A stretch of DNA of 40,730 bases from Synergistaceae bacterium (GTDB taxonomy: Bacteria; Synergistota; Synergistia; Synergistales; Aminobacteriaceae). Below, piece by piece: positions 1 to 7,137 of this stretch. The stretch spans positions 1 through 40,730 of the forward strand of contig JAHDKT010000032.1 in the NCBI GenBank assembly GCA_018436725.1, in the 5' to 3' direction. Within the stretch, counting starts at the first letter, position 1, and every line of letters begins with the position of its first letter. A program made the translations under genes and the position numbers. The notes beneath the pieces are model-generated. The model saw only the letters and a list, made by a program, of their open reading frames with translations. It did not search any database and was not told the DNA's origin.

Positions 1-68
1 ATCAGCAGCCCGAGCCAGAGGGCCACCGGCAGAAAGAAAAAGAGAAAGCCGATCCGTTTACTCTTCAT
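1..68 (-). CDS. ABC transporter permease, N-terminal fragment (PotB-like)
   Basis: Only the first 22 complete codons are inside the window, and the gene runs off the left edge. The ATG (complement of 66-68) overlaps the last 11 bases of the upstream ATPase gene, so the two are translationally coupled. The peptide starts with a short basic stretch (MKSKR) and moves at once into a hydrophobic segment, as expected for the first membrane helix of an inner-membrane permease. With the PotA- and PotD-like genes upstream, the natural reading is the first permease of a spermidine/putrescine-type importer. The visible part has no family-specific motif, so the call rests mainly on context. Confidence 0.7.
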   Translation of the reverse strand, partial: MKSKRIGFLFFFLPVALWLGLL

Positions 69-1173
69 CGTACAGCTTCCAGTCGCTCTTCCGGAAACAG
101 AGCGAGGCCGACGGATCCCACCCCACGCGGATGGTATCGCGCGCTTTGATGTCGTCGAACTGCCGCGTCTGCGGCAGCGCCACGGTGAATTCGTCCGTCG
201 TCCCCTCGGACGAGACCAGCAGGCGGCTGTTTCCTCCGTCGAAGAGGATCGCCTTCACCGTCACGGGCAGCGAGTTGAAGCGGCCATCCCCTTCGGGCGG
301 ATTGATCACCATCGACTCCGGACGGACGAAGAGGTCGTGCGGCTCGTCGGGCTGCGCGTCGACCGAACAGGCCGGAGCGAGACGGAAGTCGAGCCCGTTC
401 GCGTACCGCGCGAGCAGCTCGCCCCCTTCGCCCCGGCGGAGCGTGACGGAGAGCTTGTTGTTGGCGCCGACGAACTGCGCCACGAACGAGGAGCAGGGTG
501 CGTGGTACAGCTCTTGCGGCGTGCCGATCTGCTCGAAGGTTCCGTTGTTCATCACGGCCACCCTGTCGCTCATCACCATGGCTTCCGACTGGTCGTGCGT
601 GATGTAGACGAACGTCGTCCCCACCTTGTTCTGGAGCGTCTTCAGCTCCACCTTCATGTGCTCGCGGAGCTTCGCGTCGAGCGCGCCCAGCGGTTCGTCG
701 AGCAGCAGCACCGTCGGTTCGAGCACCAGGCAGCGCGCGATGGCGATGCGCTGCTTCTGCCCGCCCGAGAGCTGGCCGATCTCCTTCTTCCCGGACTCCG
801 GCAGGCCGACCCGTTCGAGCATGTCCTTCACCTTGCGGTCGACGTCGGCCCCCTTCTCGCCGCGCCGCCGCAGGCCGAAGGCGACGTTCTCGTGGACGTT
901 CATCATCGGGAAGAGGGCGAGGTTCTGGAAGACGAGATTCACGGGGCGCTTGTTCGGCGCCACGCCCGCCATGTCTCGGCCGTTGAAGAGGATGGTTCCC
1001 TCGTCCTGCTGGTAGAACCCGGCGATCATCCGGAGCAGGGTGGTCTTGCCGCACCCCGAGGGGCCGAGGATCGAGAAGAACTTGCCGTCCTCCACATCGA
1101 AGGAGACGTCGTTCACCGCGGTAAAATTGCCGAATCGTTTCACGAGGTTCTGTACTGAAAGAGCGTTGCGCAT
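58..1173 (-). CDS. potA: Spermidine/putrescine-type ABC transporter ATP-binding protein
   Basis: This 371-residue cytoplasmic ATPase would energise uptake of a polyamine or related solute. Visible motifs are Walker A GPSGCGKTT (residues 38-46), Q-loop Q83, signature LSGGQ (135-139), Walker B LLLDEP (156-161) and switch His193. After about residue 240 comes a TOBE-type C-terminal region, as in PotA/CysA/MalK importers. An upstream in-frame extension exists, but the ATG at 1173 has an AGAGGTGA ribosome site at the right distance and begins exactly where ABC homology begins. The order is binding protein, ATPase, permease on the minus strand, with an 83-bp gap holding a strong hairpin before this gene. 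The family is certain; the exact substrate is not. Confidence 0.93.
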   Translation of the reverse strand: MRNALSVQNLVKRFGNFTAVNDVSFDVEDGKFFSILGPSGCGKTTLLRMIAGFYQQDEGTILFNGRDMAGVAPNKRPVNLVFQNLALFPMMNVHENVAFGLRRRGEKGADVDRKVKDMLERVGLPESGKKEIGQLSGGQKQRIAIARCLVLEPTVLLLDEPLGALDAKLREHMKVELKTLQNKVGTTFVYITHDQSEAMVMSDRVAVMNNGTFEQIGTPQELYHAPCSSFVAQFVGANNKLSVTLRRGEGGELLARYANGLDFRLAPACSVDAQPDEPHDLFVRPESMVINPPEGDGRFNSLPVTVKAILFDGGNSRLLVSSEGTTDEFTVALPQTRQFDDIKARDTIRVGWDPSASLCFRKSDWKLYDEE

Positions 1174-1197
1174 ACGGCGGTCACCTCTGAATGTGCG

Positions 1198-1233
1198 GCA
1201 GGCGGCGGCCTCTTCGCGAAGACCGCCGCCTGC
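1198..1233 (-). promoter_or_regulatory. Intercistronic hairpin between potD and potA
   Basis: An 11-bp perfect stem (GCAGGCGGCGG against CCGCCGCCTGC) encloses a second 12-bp palindrome, TCTTCGCGAAGA. Together they make one very stable nested hairpin in the 83 bp between the binding-protein and ATPase genes. No T-run follows. Such hairpins commonly keep binding-protein mRNA abundant relative to the transporter subunits, by 3'-end protection or partial termination. That role is inferred here. Confidence 0.7.
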
Positions 1234-1256
1234 TGTCGGGATAGATGACGGCTGCG

Positions 1257-2327
1257 TTATCTGGCCGCCTTTACTTTGTCGAGCGTCTTGCCTTCCATCT
1301 CCTCCACGCCCGCCGGAACGGTGGGGTACCAGTTGATCTTCGCGAGCACCTCGGGCGGCAAGCCGCGCTCGAAGTTCGCCTTGATCTCGGGGTCGAGATG
1401 CTTCACGGCGTCCTTGGAGGCGGTGCCGTAGGTCTCGCGGTTGGTGAAGAAGGCCGCGTTTTCGGGGCGGAGCATGAAGTTGATGTAGGCGTAGGCGCCT
1501 TCCACGTTCTCGGAGCGCGCCGGAATGGCGAAGGTATCCACCCAGGCGAGCGCGCCGCTCTCGGGGGCGATGTAGTCGATGTCGAGGTTCTCGGCGTGGA
1601 GCTTCCATCCGGCCTGCTCCCACGCGGACGCGGCCCAGACCTCGCCGGAGCGGAGCAGCTGGAGCAGCTGGTCGCCGTTGTCCCAGTACGTCTTCACCGC
1701 GGGCTTGCCGGCGATGAGGACCTTCTCCATCTCATCGAGGAACTTCTGGTACTCGGCGGGGTTGCCGTACAGGGAGAACGGGTCGAACCCCAGCGAGAAG
1801 CCCATGCCGATCAGGGTGGGCCGCTTCAGCCGGTAGGAGACGCGCCCGGCGTACTTCGGGTCGAGCAGGTCTTTGAAGTCCTTGACGTCGGGGGCCTTCG
1901 CCTTGTTCACCACGAGGCCTTCCGTGCCGTAAACGTGCGGCACGGCGTAGGACTTGCCGTCGACCAGCGTGTTCTTCTTCACCGCTTCCAGCAGCGACGG
2001 GTCGATCTGCGCCTCGTCGATCTTCGAGAAGTCGACGGGCTGGTAGATCTTGTACTGCTCCACCACGGAGGAGATGCGGTCCTGCGAGGGCTGGGCAAGG
2101 TCGAAGCCGCCGCCGCGGGTCGCGCGCAGCTTGCTGATCATCTCTTCGTTGTTGCTCAGCGTTACCTCGACCTTGATTCCCGTCTCGGCGGTGAACTTGT
2201 CGAGCAGCTCCTGGGGCGCGTACCCCGACCATGTGATCACCCGAAGCACGGACGCCTCGGACGACGCGGGGGCAAGTACGGAGAACATGAGCGCGAAAAC
2301 GCACAGCACGGTCAAAAACCTCTTCAT
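1257..2327 (-). CDS. potD: Periplasmic spermidine/putrescine-type substrate-binding protein
   Basis: The protein has 356 residues with a Sec signal peptide (MKRFLTVLCVFALMFSV, likely cut near ASSEAS). The mature start is the PotD-like VLRVITWSGYAPQELLDKF, and further PotD/PotF-like stretches follow (KFTAETGIKVEV, FDLAQPS, LNIDYIAPESGA). It is a type 2 periplasmic binding fold (SBP_bac_8 class), expected to deliver a polyamine or similar cation to the adjacent ABC transporter. The start has a good ribosome site (AGGAGGGATATG, using the second ATG in MNEE-type alternatives out of frame). It is the first gene of the minus-strand operon and has its own sigma70-like promoter about 100 bp upstream. 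Ligand identity cannot be read from sequence. Confidence 0.9.
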   Translation of the reverse strand: MKRFLTVLCVFALMFSVLAPASSEASVLRVITWSGYAPQELLDKFTAETGIKVEVTLSNNEEMISKLRATRGGGFDLAQPSQDRISSVVEQYKIYQPVDFSKIDEAQIDPSLLEAVKKNTLVDGKSYAVPHVYGTEGLVVNKAKAPDVKDFKDLLDPKYAGRVSYRLKRPTLIGMGFSLGFDPFSLYGNPAEYQKFLDEMEKVLIAGKPAVKTYWDNGDQLLQLLRSGEVWAASAWEQAGWKLHAENLDIDYIAPESGALAWVDTFAIPARSENVEGAYAYINFMLRPENAAFFTNRETYGTASKDAVKHLDPEIKANFERGLPPEVLAKINWYPTVPAGVEEMEGKTLDKVKAAR

Positions 2328-2425
2328 TCATATCCCTCCTGTTGTAGTGTGGTGAACTTTGGAACTCCTTTAAGATCTCCGGGTTCCGTCTCCTGCGCGG
2401 GGGACGCGTAGAACCCGTACATACG

Positions 2426-2454
2426 ATTCTAGTAGTTCAGGGGGGCGAAGTCAA
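2426..2454 (-). promoter_or_regulatory. Promoter of the potD operon
   Basis: On the minus strand TTGACT (complement of 2449-2454) and TAGAAT (complement of 2426-2431) are separated by exactly 17 bp. The leader is about 90 nt and contains a 7-bp inverted repeat, CGGGTTC (2380-2386) with GAACCCG (2411-2417). This could form a structured 5' UTR. Confidence 0.65.
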
Positions 2455-2539
2455 CAGAAATTTGTTTCAACTCGGTAACAGAGGAACTTCACGGTGCGCG
2501 CAACGGAGAGGACGGCGGCGGAAATATCGGACGGCGATC

Positions 2540-2567
2540 CTGAAATGTTCGCGGCGGAGAGTATAAT
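2540..2567 (+). promoter_or_regulatory. Promoter of the flavoprotein gene
   Basis: A perfect TATAAT at 2562-2567 lies 16 bp after CTGAAA (2540-2545), about 80 bp upstream of the flavoprotein start. It stands out in GC-rich surroundings. The -35 is only a 4/6 match. Confidence 0.5.
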
Positions 2568-2647
2568 AGCGGTCGGGGTTCGCCCCGGAACGACCGGAGA
2601 GCGTCGCCGGGAAGAGCGTAGATACAGCCGAAGGAGGAGTGCATACT

Positions 2648-3202
2648 GTGGAAAAGAAGACGATTCTCGTCCTGACCGGGAGCCCTCGGAAGGGCGGCAA
2701 CAGCGATATGATGGCGGAGGCCTTCATCGAGGGCGCGACGAGCGTCGGGCACGAGGTGCTCAGATTCGACGCGGGGCGGAACACGGTGAACGGCTGCCGC
2801 GCGTGCGGCGCCTGCTGGGCGAAGGGAAGCGCCTGCGTCTTCGAGGACGGCTTCACGGAGCTTGCGCCGCTGCTGGCGAAGGCGGACGTGCTCGTCCTCT
2901 CCACACCGCTCTACTGGTTCAACTTCCCGTCGCAGCTCAAGGCCGCCGTCGACAAGATGAACGCCTTCCTCAAGCCCGTCTGCCCGACGCCGCTCAAGAT
3001 AAAGGAGAGCGTCCTCATGGTCTGCGCCCACGACACGGACGACGACCTCTTCGACGGCATCGACAGAACCTACCTGCAGATGGTGCACTACCTGAAGCTG
3101 AAGGACCGCGGCTCCCTCGGCGTCCGCGGCATCAGCAACAAGGGGGACGTCGTGAGCACCGGAGCGCTCGAGAAGGCGAGGGATATCGGGAGGAGCATCT
3201 GA
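2648..3202 (+). CDS. Iron-sulfur flavoprotein / NADPH-dependent FMN reductase family protein
   Basis: This 184-residue flavodoxin-fold protein probably binds FMN and carries electrons in anaerobic redox metabolism. The FMN phosphate loop GSPRKGGNSD is at residues 11-20. A compact cysteine motif, C50-x2-C53-x2-C56-x6-C63, matches the CX2CX2CX4-7C cluster motif of iron-sulfur flavoproteins. STPLYWFNFPSQLKAAVDK is the typical flavin-contacting region. A GTG at 2639 is in frame but sits 1 nt from the AAGGAGG ribosome site. The GTG at 2648, 10 nt after it, is the better start. The gene appears monocistronic. The physiological partner is unknown. Confidence 0.85.
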   Translation: MEKKTILVLTGSPRKGGNSDMMAEAFIEGATSVGHEVLRFDAGRNTVNGCRACGACWAKGSACVFEDGFTELAPLLAKADVLVLSTPLYWFNFPSQLKAAVDKMNAFLKPVCPTPLKIKESVLMVCAHDTDDDLFDGIDRTYLQMVHYLKLKDRGSLGVRGISNKGDVVSTGALEKARDIGRSI

Positions 3203-3264
3203 GGGGGCGGCTTGCAATCGGCCGATATTGCCTCCTCCCCCGGCGTACTGGCAGGAAATTACGA

Positions 3265-3293
3265 TTGTCTTTATAGCAGGAAAGAAGTAGTAT
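3265..3293 (+). promoter_or_regulatory. Promoter of the toxin-antitoxin operon
   Basis: TTGTCT (3265-3270) and TAGTAT (3288-3293) are spaced 17 bp apart, 33 bp before the antitoxin ATG. The surrounding bases are AT-rich compared with the genes on either side, as is usual for TA operons. Confidence 0.55.
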
Positions 3294-3325
3294 ATGTTCA
3301 TAATAATGACATGGAGGTGGGTGCG

Positions 3326-3616
3326 ATGCAGATCAAACCGTCCGCAAGCATCCGGCAGCATTACAACGAAATATCGGCTCTGTGCAAGTCCTCCGGAGAG
3401 CCTGTCTTTCTGACGAAAAACGGCGAAGGGGATCTTGTGGTGATGGATATGGAGACGTTCTCCCGCCGGGAAAAGATGCTGAAGCTGCGCGAAGAGCTGC
3501 TCGCCGTCGAGGAGGATCGCCTGGCCGGTCGCGTCGGAACCTCCCCCGACGAACTGGACGCTTGGCTGGAGAGCGTTCTCGACGAGGCGGAGCATGGAAA
3601 AAACGGCTCGATATAA
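3326..3616 (+). CDS. Phd/YefM-family antitoxin
   Basis: This 96-residue antitoxin has an N-terminal DNA-binding and dimerisation fold: IKPSASIRQHYNEISALC, then EPVFLTKNGEGDLVVMDMETF, the standard Phd/YefM pattern. A charged C-terminal tail would wrap and neutralise the toxin. ATG 3326 was chosen over longer in-frame starts because GGAGGTG lies just upstream and Phd homology starts there. It overlaps the toxin gene by 23 bp, so expression is coupled. In this family the antitoxin alone and with toxin usually represses its own promoter. Confidence 0.88.
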   Translation: MQIKPSASIRQHYNEISALCKSSGEPVFLTKNGEGDLVVMDMETFSRREKMLKLREELLAVEEDRLAGRVGTSPDELDAWLESVLDEAEHGKNGSI

Positions 3617-3911
3617 GATCGTCGTCTCCGACCGCGCCCGACAGATGCTGACGACGCATCTCGGGTTCCTTGCACGGTCAAGCCCTCAGGCCGCACGGAA
3701 GATAAAAAACGAGATTATGGACGCGATACGCTCTCTTGATGAGATGCCTGAGAGATTTCCGTTCATCGCAGGGGAGTTTCTCCCGCCGAACAAGTATCAT
3801 AAGCTGTTCGTTCAAAAATGGTACCTGATTTTGTACCAGATCAAACAGCAGACGGTCCATGTCGACTACATAGTGGACTGCAGGCAGGATTACCAGTGGC
3901 TAACGCGGTAA
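3594..3911 (+). CDS. RelE/ParE-superfamily toxin
   Basis: This 105-residue basic protein has the ParE/RelE pattern: YKIVVSDRARQML at the N terminus, a helical hairpin (QAARKIKNEIMDAIRSL), a conserved MPERFPF turn, and the terminal strands YHKLFVQKWYLILYQI and VHVDYIVDCRQDY. The last Arg-x-Asp is typical of ParE-like members. It is either a gyrase poison (ParE) or a ribosome-dependent mRNase (RelE), and the sequence alone does not decide. It starts inside the antitoxin gene in another frame and follows the usual antitoxin-toxin order. Confidence 0.85.
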   Translation: MEKTARYKIVVSDRARQMLTTHLGFLARSSPQAARKIKNEIMDAIRSLDEMPERFPFIAGEFLPPNKYHKLFVQKWYLILYQIKQQTVHVDYIVDCRQDYQWLTR

Positions 3912-3987
3912 CGCGGAGGAGTACGTCGGAAGGTTTCGTTCCCTGCGCCTTCTAGCGAGCGCGGAACGACAGGGTAAAGGGGGAGCG

Positions 3988-4470
3988 ATGATGTCGAAGG
4001 GTATCGGACTTCCGTTCTGGTTCGGAATCGTCTTCGCGGCGGCGGCCGTCGGGGGGCTGGCCTCGGTGGAATCCGCCTCGTTCTATAATGATCTGGCGCG
4101 ACCGTCATGGGCGCCTCCGGGGTGGCTTTTCGGCCCCGTGTGGACGGCGCTCTACGCGATGATGGGTGTCGCCGCGTGGCTCGTCTGGAGCGAGAGGGGC
4201 TTCCGCGGGGGGCTCGTCCCGCTCTCTCTCTTCATCGACCAGCTTGTGCTCAACGCGCTCTGGACATGGATCTTCTTCGTCTGGCGTCAGGGGATGTGGG
4301 CCTTCGTCGAGATCCTCGTCCTCTGGGCGCTCATCGTCGCCACGATGAAAGCGTTCCACGCCGTCCGGCCGCTCGCCGCGTGGCTGCTGGCTCCGTATCT
4401 GGCGTGGACGACCTTCGCCGCCGCGCTCGCCTTCGCGGTCTGGCGGATGAACCCCGCCCTGCTGGGGTGA
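3988..4470 (+). CDS. tspO: TspO/MBR (tryptophan-rich sensory) family membrane protein
   Basis: The protein has 160 residues, five predicted membrane helices and is Trp-rich. The family signature is clear: FYNDLARPSWAPPGWLF, then GPVWTALYAMMGVAAWLVW, then the helix with LNALWTWIFFVWRQ. TspO proteins bind porphyrins and other ligands in the outer or cytoplasmic membrane and are linked to stress or tetrapyrrole handling. There are two adjacent ATGs (3988 and 3991) behind AAAGGGGGAG, and either could be used. It lies 70 bp upstream of ilvD on the same strand, so co-transcription is possible. Confidence 0.92.
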   Translation: MMSKGIGLPFWFGIVFAAAAVGGLASVESASFYNDLARPSWAPPGWLFGPVWTALYAMMGVAAWLVWSERGFRGGLVPLSLFIDQLVLNALWTWIFFVWRQGMWAFVEILVLWALIVATMKAFHAVRPLAAWLLAPYLAWTTFAAALAFAVWRMNPALLG

Positions 4471-4540
4471 GGAGCGCGGGGAGCATGTCAAAAAAGTAAA
4501 GGCTGTACATTCACGAACGCCATTCTTGAGGAGGGACGCT

Positions 4541-6217
4541 ATGAAGCTGCACAGCGCGAATGCGACGAAGGACGCGAACCACAGGAATCTTTTCAAATCG
4601 ATGGGGTATTCCGACTCGGACCTCTCGGGGCCCATCATCGGCATCGCCAACTCGTGGAACGAACTCGTGCCGGGGCACTTCAACCTCCGGCAGATCGCCG
4701 AGTACGTCCGGAAGGGCGTCCACAAGGCGGGAGGGGCCGTGGCGGAGTTCGGCGTCATCGCGGGGTGCGACGGCATCTCCGAGGGGCACGAGGGCATGAA
4801 GTACATCCTCCCCTCCAGGGAACTCATCGCGAACGACGTGGAGACGATGGTGCGGGCGCACAGCCTCGACGGCATCGTCCTGCTCGGGTCGTGCGACAAG
4901 ATCGTCCCCGGAATGCTCATGGCGGCGGCCCGGCTCGGAATCCCGGCGATCCTCCTCCCCGGCGGCCCCATGCTCGGCGGCGTCGAGTTCGACGGAAGAA
5001 AGTCGGACAGCACCACGAACGCGGAGGCCTTCGGCATGCTCCAGCGCGGGCTGATCGACGAGAAGACCTACCGCAACCTCGAAGGGCTCTGCAGCCCCAC
5101 CTGCGGCTCCTGCTCCTTCCTCGGGACGGCGAACACGATGTGCTGCCTCTCCGAAGCTCTGGGAATGACCATTCCCGACGGCGCGCTCGTCCCGGCGGTC
5201 TACGCCGAGCGGCTCCGCCTCGCAGAGCGGACCGGAAAGGCGATCGTCGCGCTCGTGGAGAAGGGGATCGACGCGCACGACATCATCACGAGGGAGTCGT
5301 TGGAGAACGCGGTCCGCGTGCTGATGGCGACGGGGGGCTCCACCAACGCGGTGCTCCACCTTTCGGCCATCGCCGCCGAGATCGGGATTCCCGCCGAGGA
5401 GATGATGGCGCTCTACGAACGCTGCAGCCGCACGACGCCGCACGTGGCGAAGGTGAACCCGGCGTCGAAGCACGATATGGAGGCGTTCCATCTGGCGGGA
5501 GGGATTCCGAGGGTCATGAAGGAGATTCGCTCGCTCCTCCATACGGACTGCGTCACGGTCACCGGCTCCGCCGTCGGCGAGAACCTCGACGCGCACGTCG
5601 AGCGCTATCCGGCGAACCCGGAGATCATTCGCCCGGCGTCCGACCCGTTCGGCGTCAACCTCGGCCTCGCCGTTCTGCGCGGCAATCTGGCCCCGGACAC
5701 GGCGATCACGAAGCCTGCGGCCATCGACCCGTCCATGCGCGTCTTCTCCGGCGCGGCCAGGGTGTTCGACGGAGAGGACGCTGCCGACGAGGCCATCCTC
5801 GCCGGGGAGATACCGGAGGGGACCGTCGTGGTCATCCGCTACGAGGGGCCGAAGGGCGGCCCCGGAATGCGCGAGATGTTCGCCGCCATGAAGTACCTCT
5901 ACGGCATGGGGCTGGCGAAGAAGACCGCGCTCGTCACCGACGGGCGATTCTCCGGCACCAACAACGGCTGTTTCGTCGGGCACGTCTCCCCCGAGGCGGC
6001 CGAGGGAGGGCCGCTCGCGATCGTCAGGGACGGCGACCGGATCACCATCGACATCCCCGCGGGCTCGCTGCGCATCGACCTGACCGACGAGGAGATCGCC
6101 GAGCGTCTGCGCGCCTGGAAGCGCCCCGAGCCGACGGTGAAGCGGGGCTTCCTGGCCACCTACGCCAGACTGGCCGCCTCCGCCGCGGAGGGCGCCGTCA
6201 TGAAGCTGCCGGAGTGA
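4541..6217 (+). CDS. ilvD: Dihydroxy-acid dehydratase (IlvD/Edd family)
   Basis: This 558-residue enzyme dehydrates 2,3-dihydroxy acids to 2-keto acids, the penultimate step of valine, leucine and isoleucine synthesis. Motifs include GSCDKIVPGMLMA (cluster Cys118), SPTCGSCSFLGTANTM (second cluster Cys), ATGGSTNAVLHL, YEGPKGGPGMREM and TDGRFSGTNNG. The region NSWNELVPGHFNL lacks the cysteine that short-type enzymes have here (VTPC-type). In this it resembles the E. coli-type enzyme with an oxygen-sensitive [4Fe-4S] cluster, which fits an anaerobe. ATG 4541 is preceded by GAGGAGGG; a TTG 15 bp upstream is in frame but would overlap that site. A related sugar-acid dehydratase is possible but less likely. 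A strong hairpin begins 7 bp after the stop. Confidence 0.9.
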   Translation: MKLHSANATKDANHRNLFKSMGYSDSDLSGPIIGIANSWNELVPGHFNLRQIAEYVRKGVHKAGGAVAEFGVIAGCDGISEGHEGMKYILPSRELIANDVETMVRAHSLDGIVLLGSCDKIVPGMLMAAARLGIPAILLPGGPMLGGVEFDGRKSDSTTNAEAFGMLQRGLIDEKTYRNLEGLCSPTCGSCSFLGTANTMCCLSEALGMTIPDGALVPAVYAERLRLAERTGKAIVALVEKGIDAHDIITRESLENAVRVLMATGGSTNAVLHLSAIAAEIGIPAEEMMALYERCSRTTPHVAKVNPASKHDMEAFHLAGGIPRVMKEIRSLLHTDCVTVTGSAVGENLDAHVERYPANPEIIRPASDPFGVNLGLAVLRGNLAPDTAITKPAAIDPSMRVFSGAARVFDGEDAADEAILAGEIPEGTVVVIRYEGPKGGPGMREMFAAMKYLYGMGLAKKTALVTDGRFSGTNNGCFVGHVSPEAAEGGPLAIVRDGDRITIDIPAGSLRIDLTDEEIAERLRAWKRPEPTVKRGFLATYARLAASAAEGAVMKLPE

Positions 6218-6223
6218 ATCCGC

Positions 6224-6267
6224 CGTCGCCGGAGCCGGAGTGGATGCTTCCTCCGGCTCCGGCGACG
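6224..6267. terminator. Long bidirectional hairpin between convergent genes
   Basis: A perfect 17-bp stem (6224-6240 with 6251-6267) and 10-nt loop start 7 bp after the ilvD stop. Convergent ilvD and the SnoaL-like gene both read toward it. There is no T-run on either side, so it may stop transcription in both directions inefficiently or protect 3' ends. Confidence 0.65.
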
Positions 6268-6397
6268 TACGGATCATCTCGTCGCCTCTGTCGAACACTC
6301 GCTTTGGAATGAAGACTCCCATCAACGCGCCGATGGAATGGAGCGGAGCGCGCTCGAAGAGGCGCAATGAAACGGATGAATCGGTAGCGTTCGTACG

Positions 6398-6838
6398 CTA
6401 CGCTTCCTCTCCATCCTTCACCGGTCGGATCGCGCCGATTTCGAGGAGCGCTTCGAACGTGTTCGCCGCGCCTCCGTGTTCGACGATACGGCCGTCGACG
6501 ACGCGGTCCATGTTGACGCCGCCGAAGACCGCGGTTTTTCCGGTGGGTTTCATTTCCAGCCACGACCCCAGGTGCGTGCCGCTCGCGAGGATTCTCGTAG
6601 CCACCCATTCGCCTTCCGCCACCTGATCCTGCACGACGACATGGAGGTCGGGGTACGTTTCCCTCACGGCCCGGACGTGTTCGGCCATCCCCTCCACGCC
6701 GCACCTGACGCGGACCCTGCCGTCCGTGACGACGCAGTCGGGGGAGACGAACTCCGCGATGCGGCTCGTGTCTCCCGTGTTCACCACCTCTTCGACGAGG
6801 CGGCGCGTCACCTGTTTGTTCCGCTCCGTTTCGTTCAT
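6398..6838 (-). CDS. SnoaL-like / NTF2-fold ester cyclase family protein
   Basis: This 146-residue cytoplasmic protein has the SnoaL-like polyketide-cyclase pattern: an N-terminal helix (QVTRRLVEEVVNTGD), FVSPDCVVTDG, GMAEHVRAVRETYPDLHVVVQDQVAEGEWVATRI, then a GTHLG turn and a final VVDGRIVEHGGAANTFEAL. Members of this family bind small hydrophobic molecules, and many have no known enzyme activity. ATG 6838 was chosen because AAGGAG lies 7 nt upstream. A longer start at 6865 would add nine residues and bury that site. The gene is monocistronic, with a near-consensus promoter, and divergent from the restriction-modification island. Its substrate is unknown. Confidence 0.82.
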   Translation of the reverse strand: MNETERNKQVTRRLVEEVVNTGDTSRIAEFVSPDCVVTDGRVRVRCGVEGMAEHVRAVRETYPDLHVVVQDQVAEGEWVATRILASGTHLGSWLEMKPTGKTAVFGGVNMDRVVDGRIVEHGGAANTFEALLEIGAIRPVKDGEEA

Positions 6839-6881
6839 GACGATGCTCCTTTCCGCGTTTTTCATACGATCGCGACTCTAT

Positions 6882-6910
6882 TCTATACCTTGAAGACATT
6901 GTGTTTTCAA
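6882..6910 (-). promoter_or_regulatory. Promoter of the SnoaL-like gene with overlapping inverted repeat
   Basis: Minus-strand TTGAAA (complement of 6905-6910) and TATAGA (complement of 6882-6887) are spaced 17 bp. A 7-bp inverted repeat, CCTTGAA (6888-6894) and TTCAAGG (6906-6912), covers the -35 and touches the -10. It is well placed as a repressor operator. Confidence 0.65.
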
Positions 6911-6991
6911 GGAGCGAGAACCAACCAGGAAGAAGAGTCGAGGAAAAACAGGGTGCGCCCCCTCCTCCGGACGTTCGAGGGAACGCTCGTT

Positions 6992-7020
6992 TTGACAAAG
7001 AAGATGCTTCGGCGTACACT
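6992..7020 (+). promoter_or_regulatory. Promoter of the restriction-modification operon
   Basis: Perfect TTGACA (6992-6997), a 17-bp spacer and TACACT (7015-7020) give a leader of about 110 nt before the methyltransferase. That leader also contains TGTGGATAA (7115-7123), the reverse complement of a consensus DnaA box, just ahead of the ribosome site AAAGGAG. Confidence 0.7.
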
Positions 7021-7137
7021 TCGAATATGGTGGAAATTCAGTGAAACGTCCCCGTCGCGCCGTCCGAAAGCGATAGGGGGCTGGCGTAGGTCTTCTCATC
7101 GAGTCGAGAAAATTTGTGGATAAAGGAGTGGATATCG

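Noticed and set aside
2639..2641. GTG at 2639 as the flavoprotein start
   Set aside because: It is 1 nt from the ribosome site; the GTG at 2648 has correct spacing.
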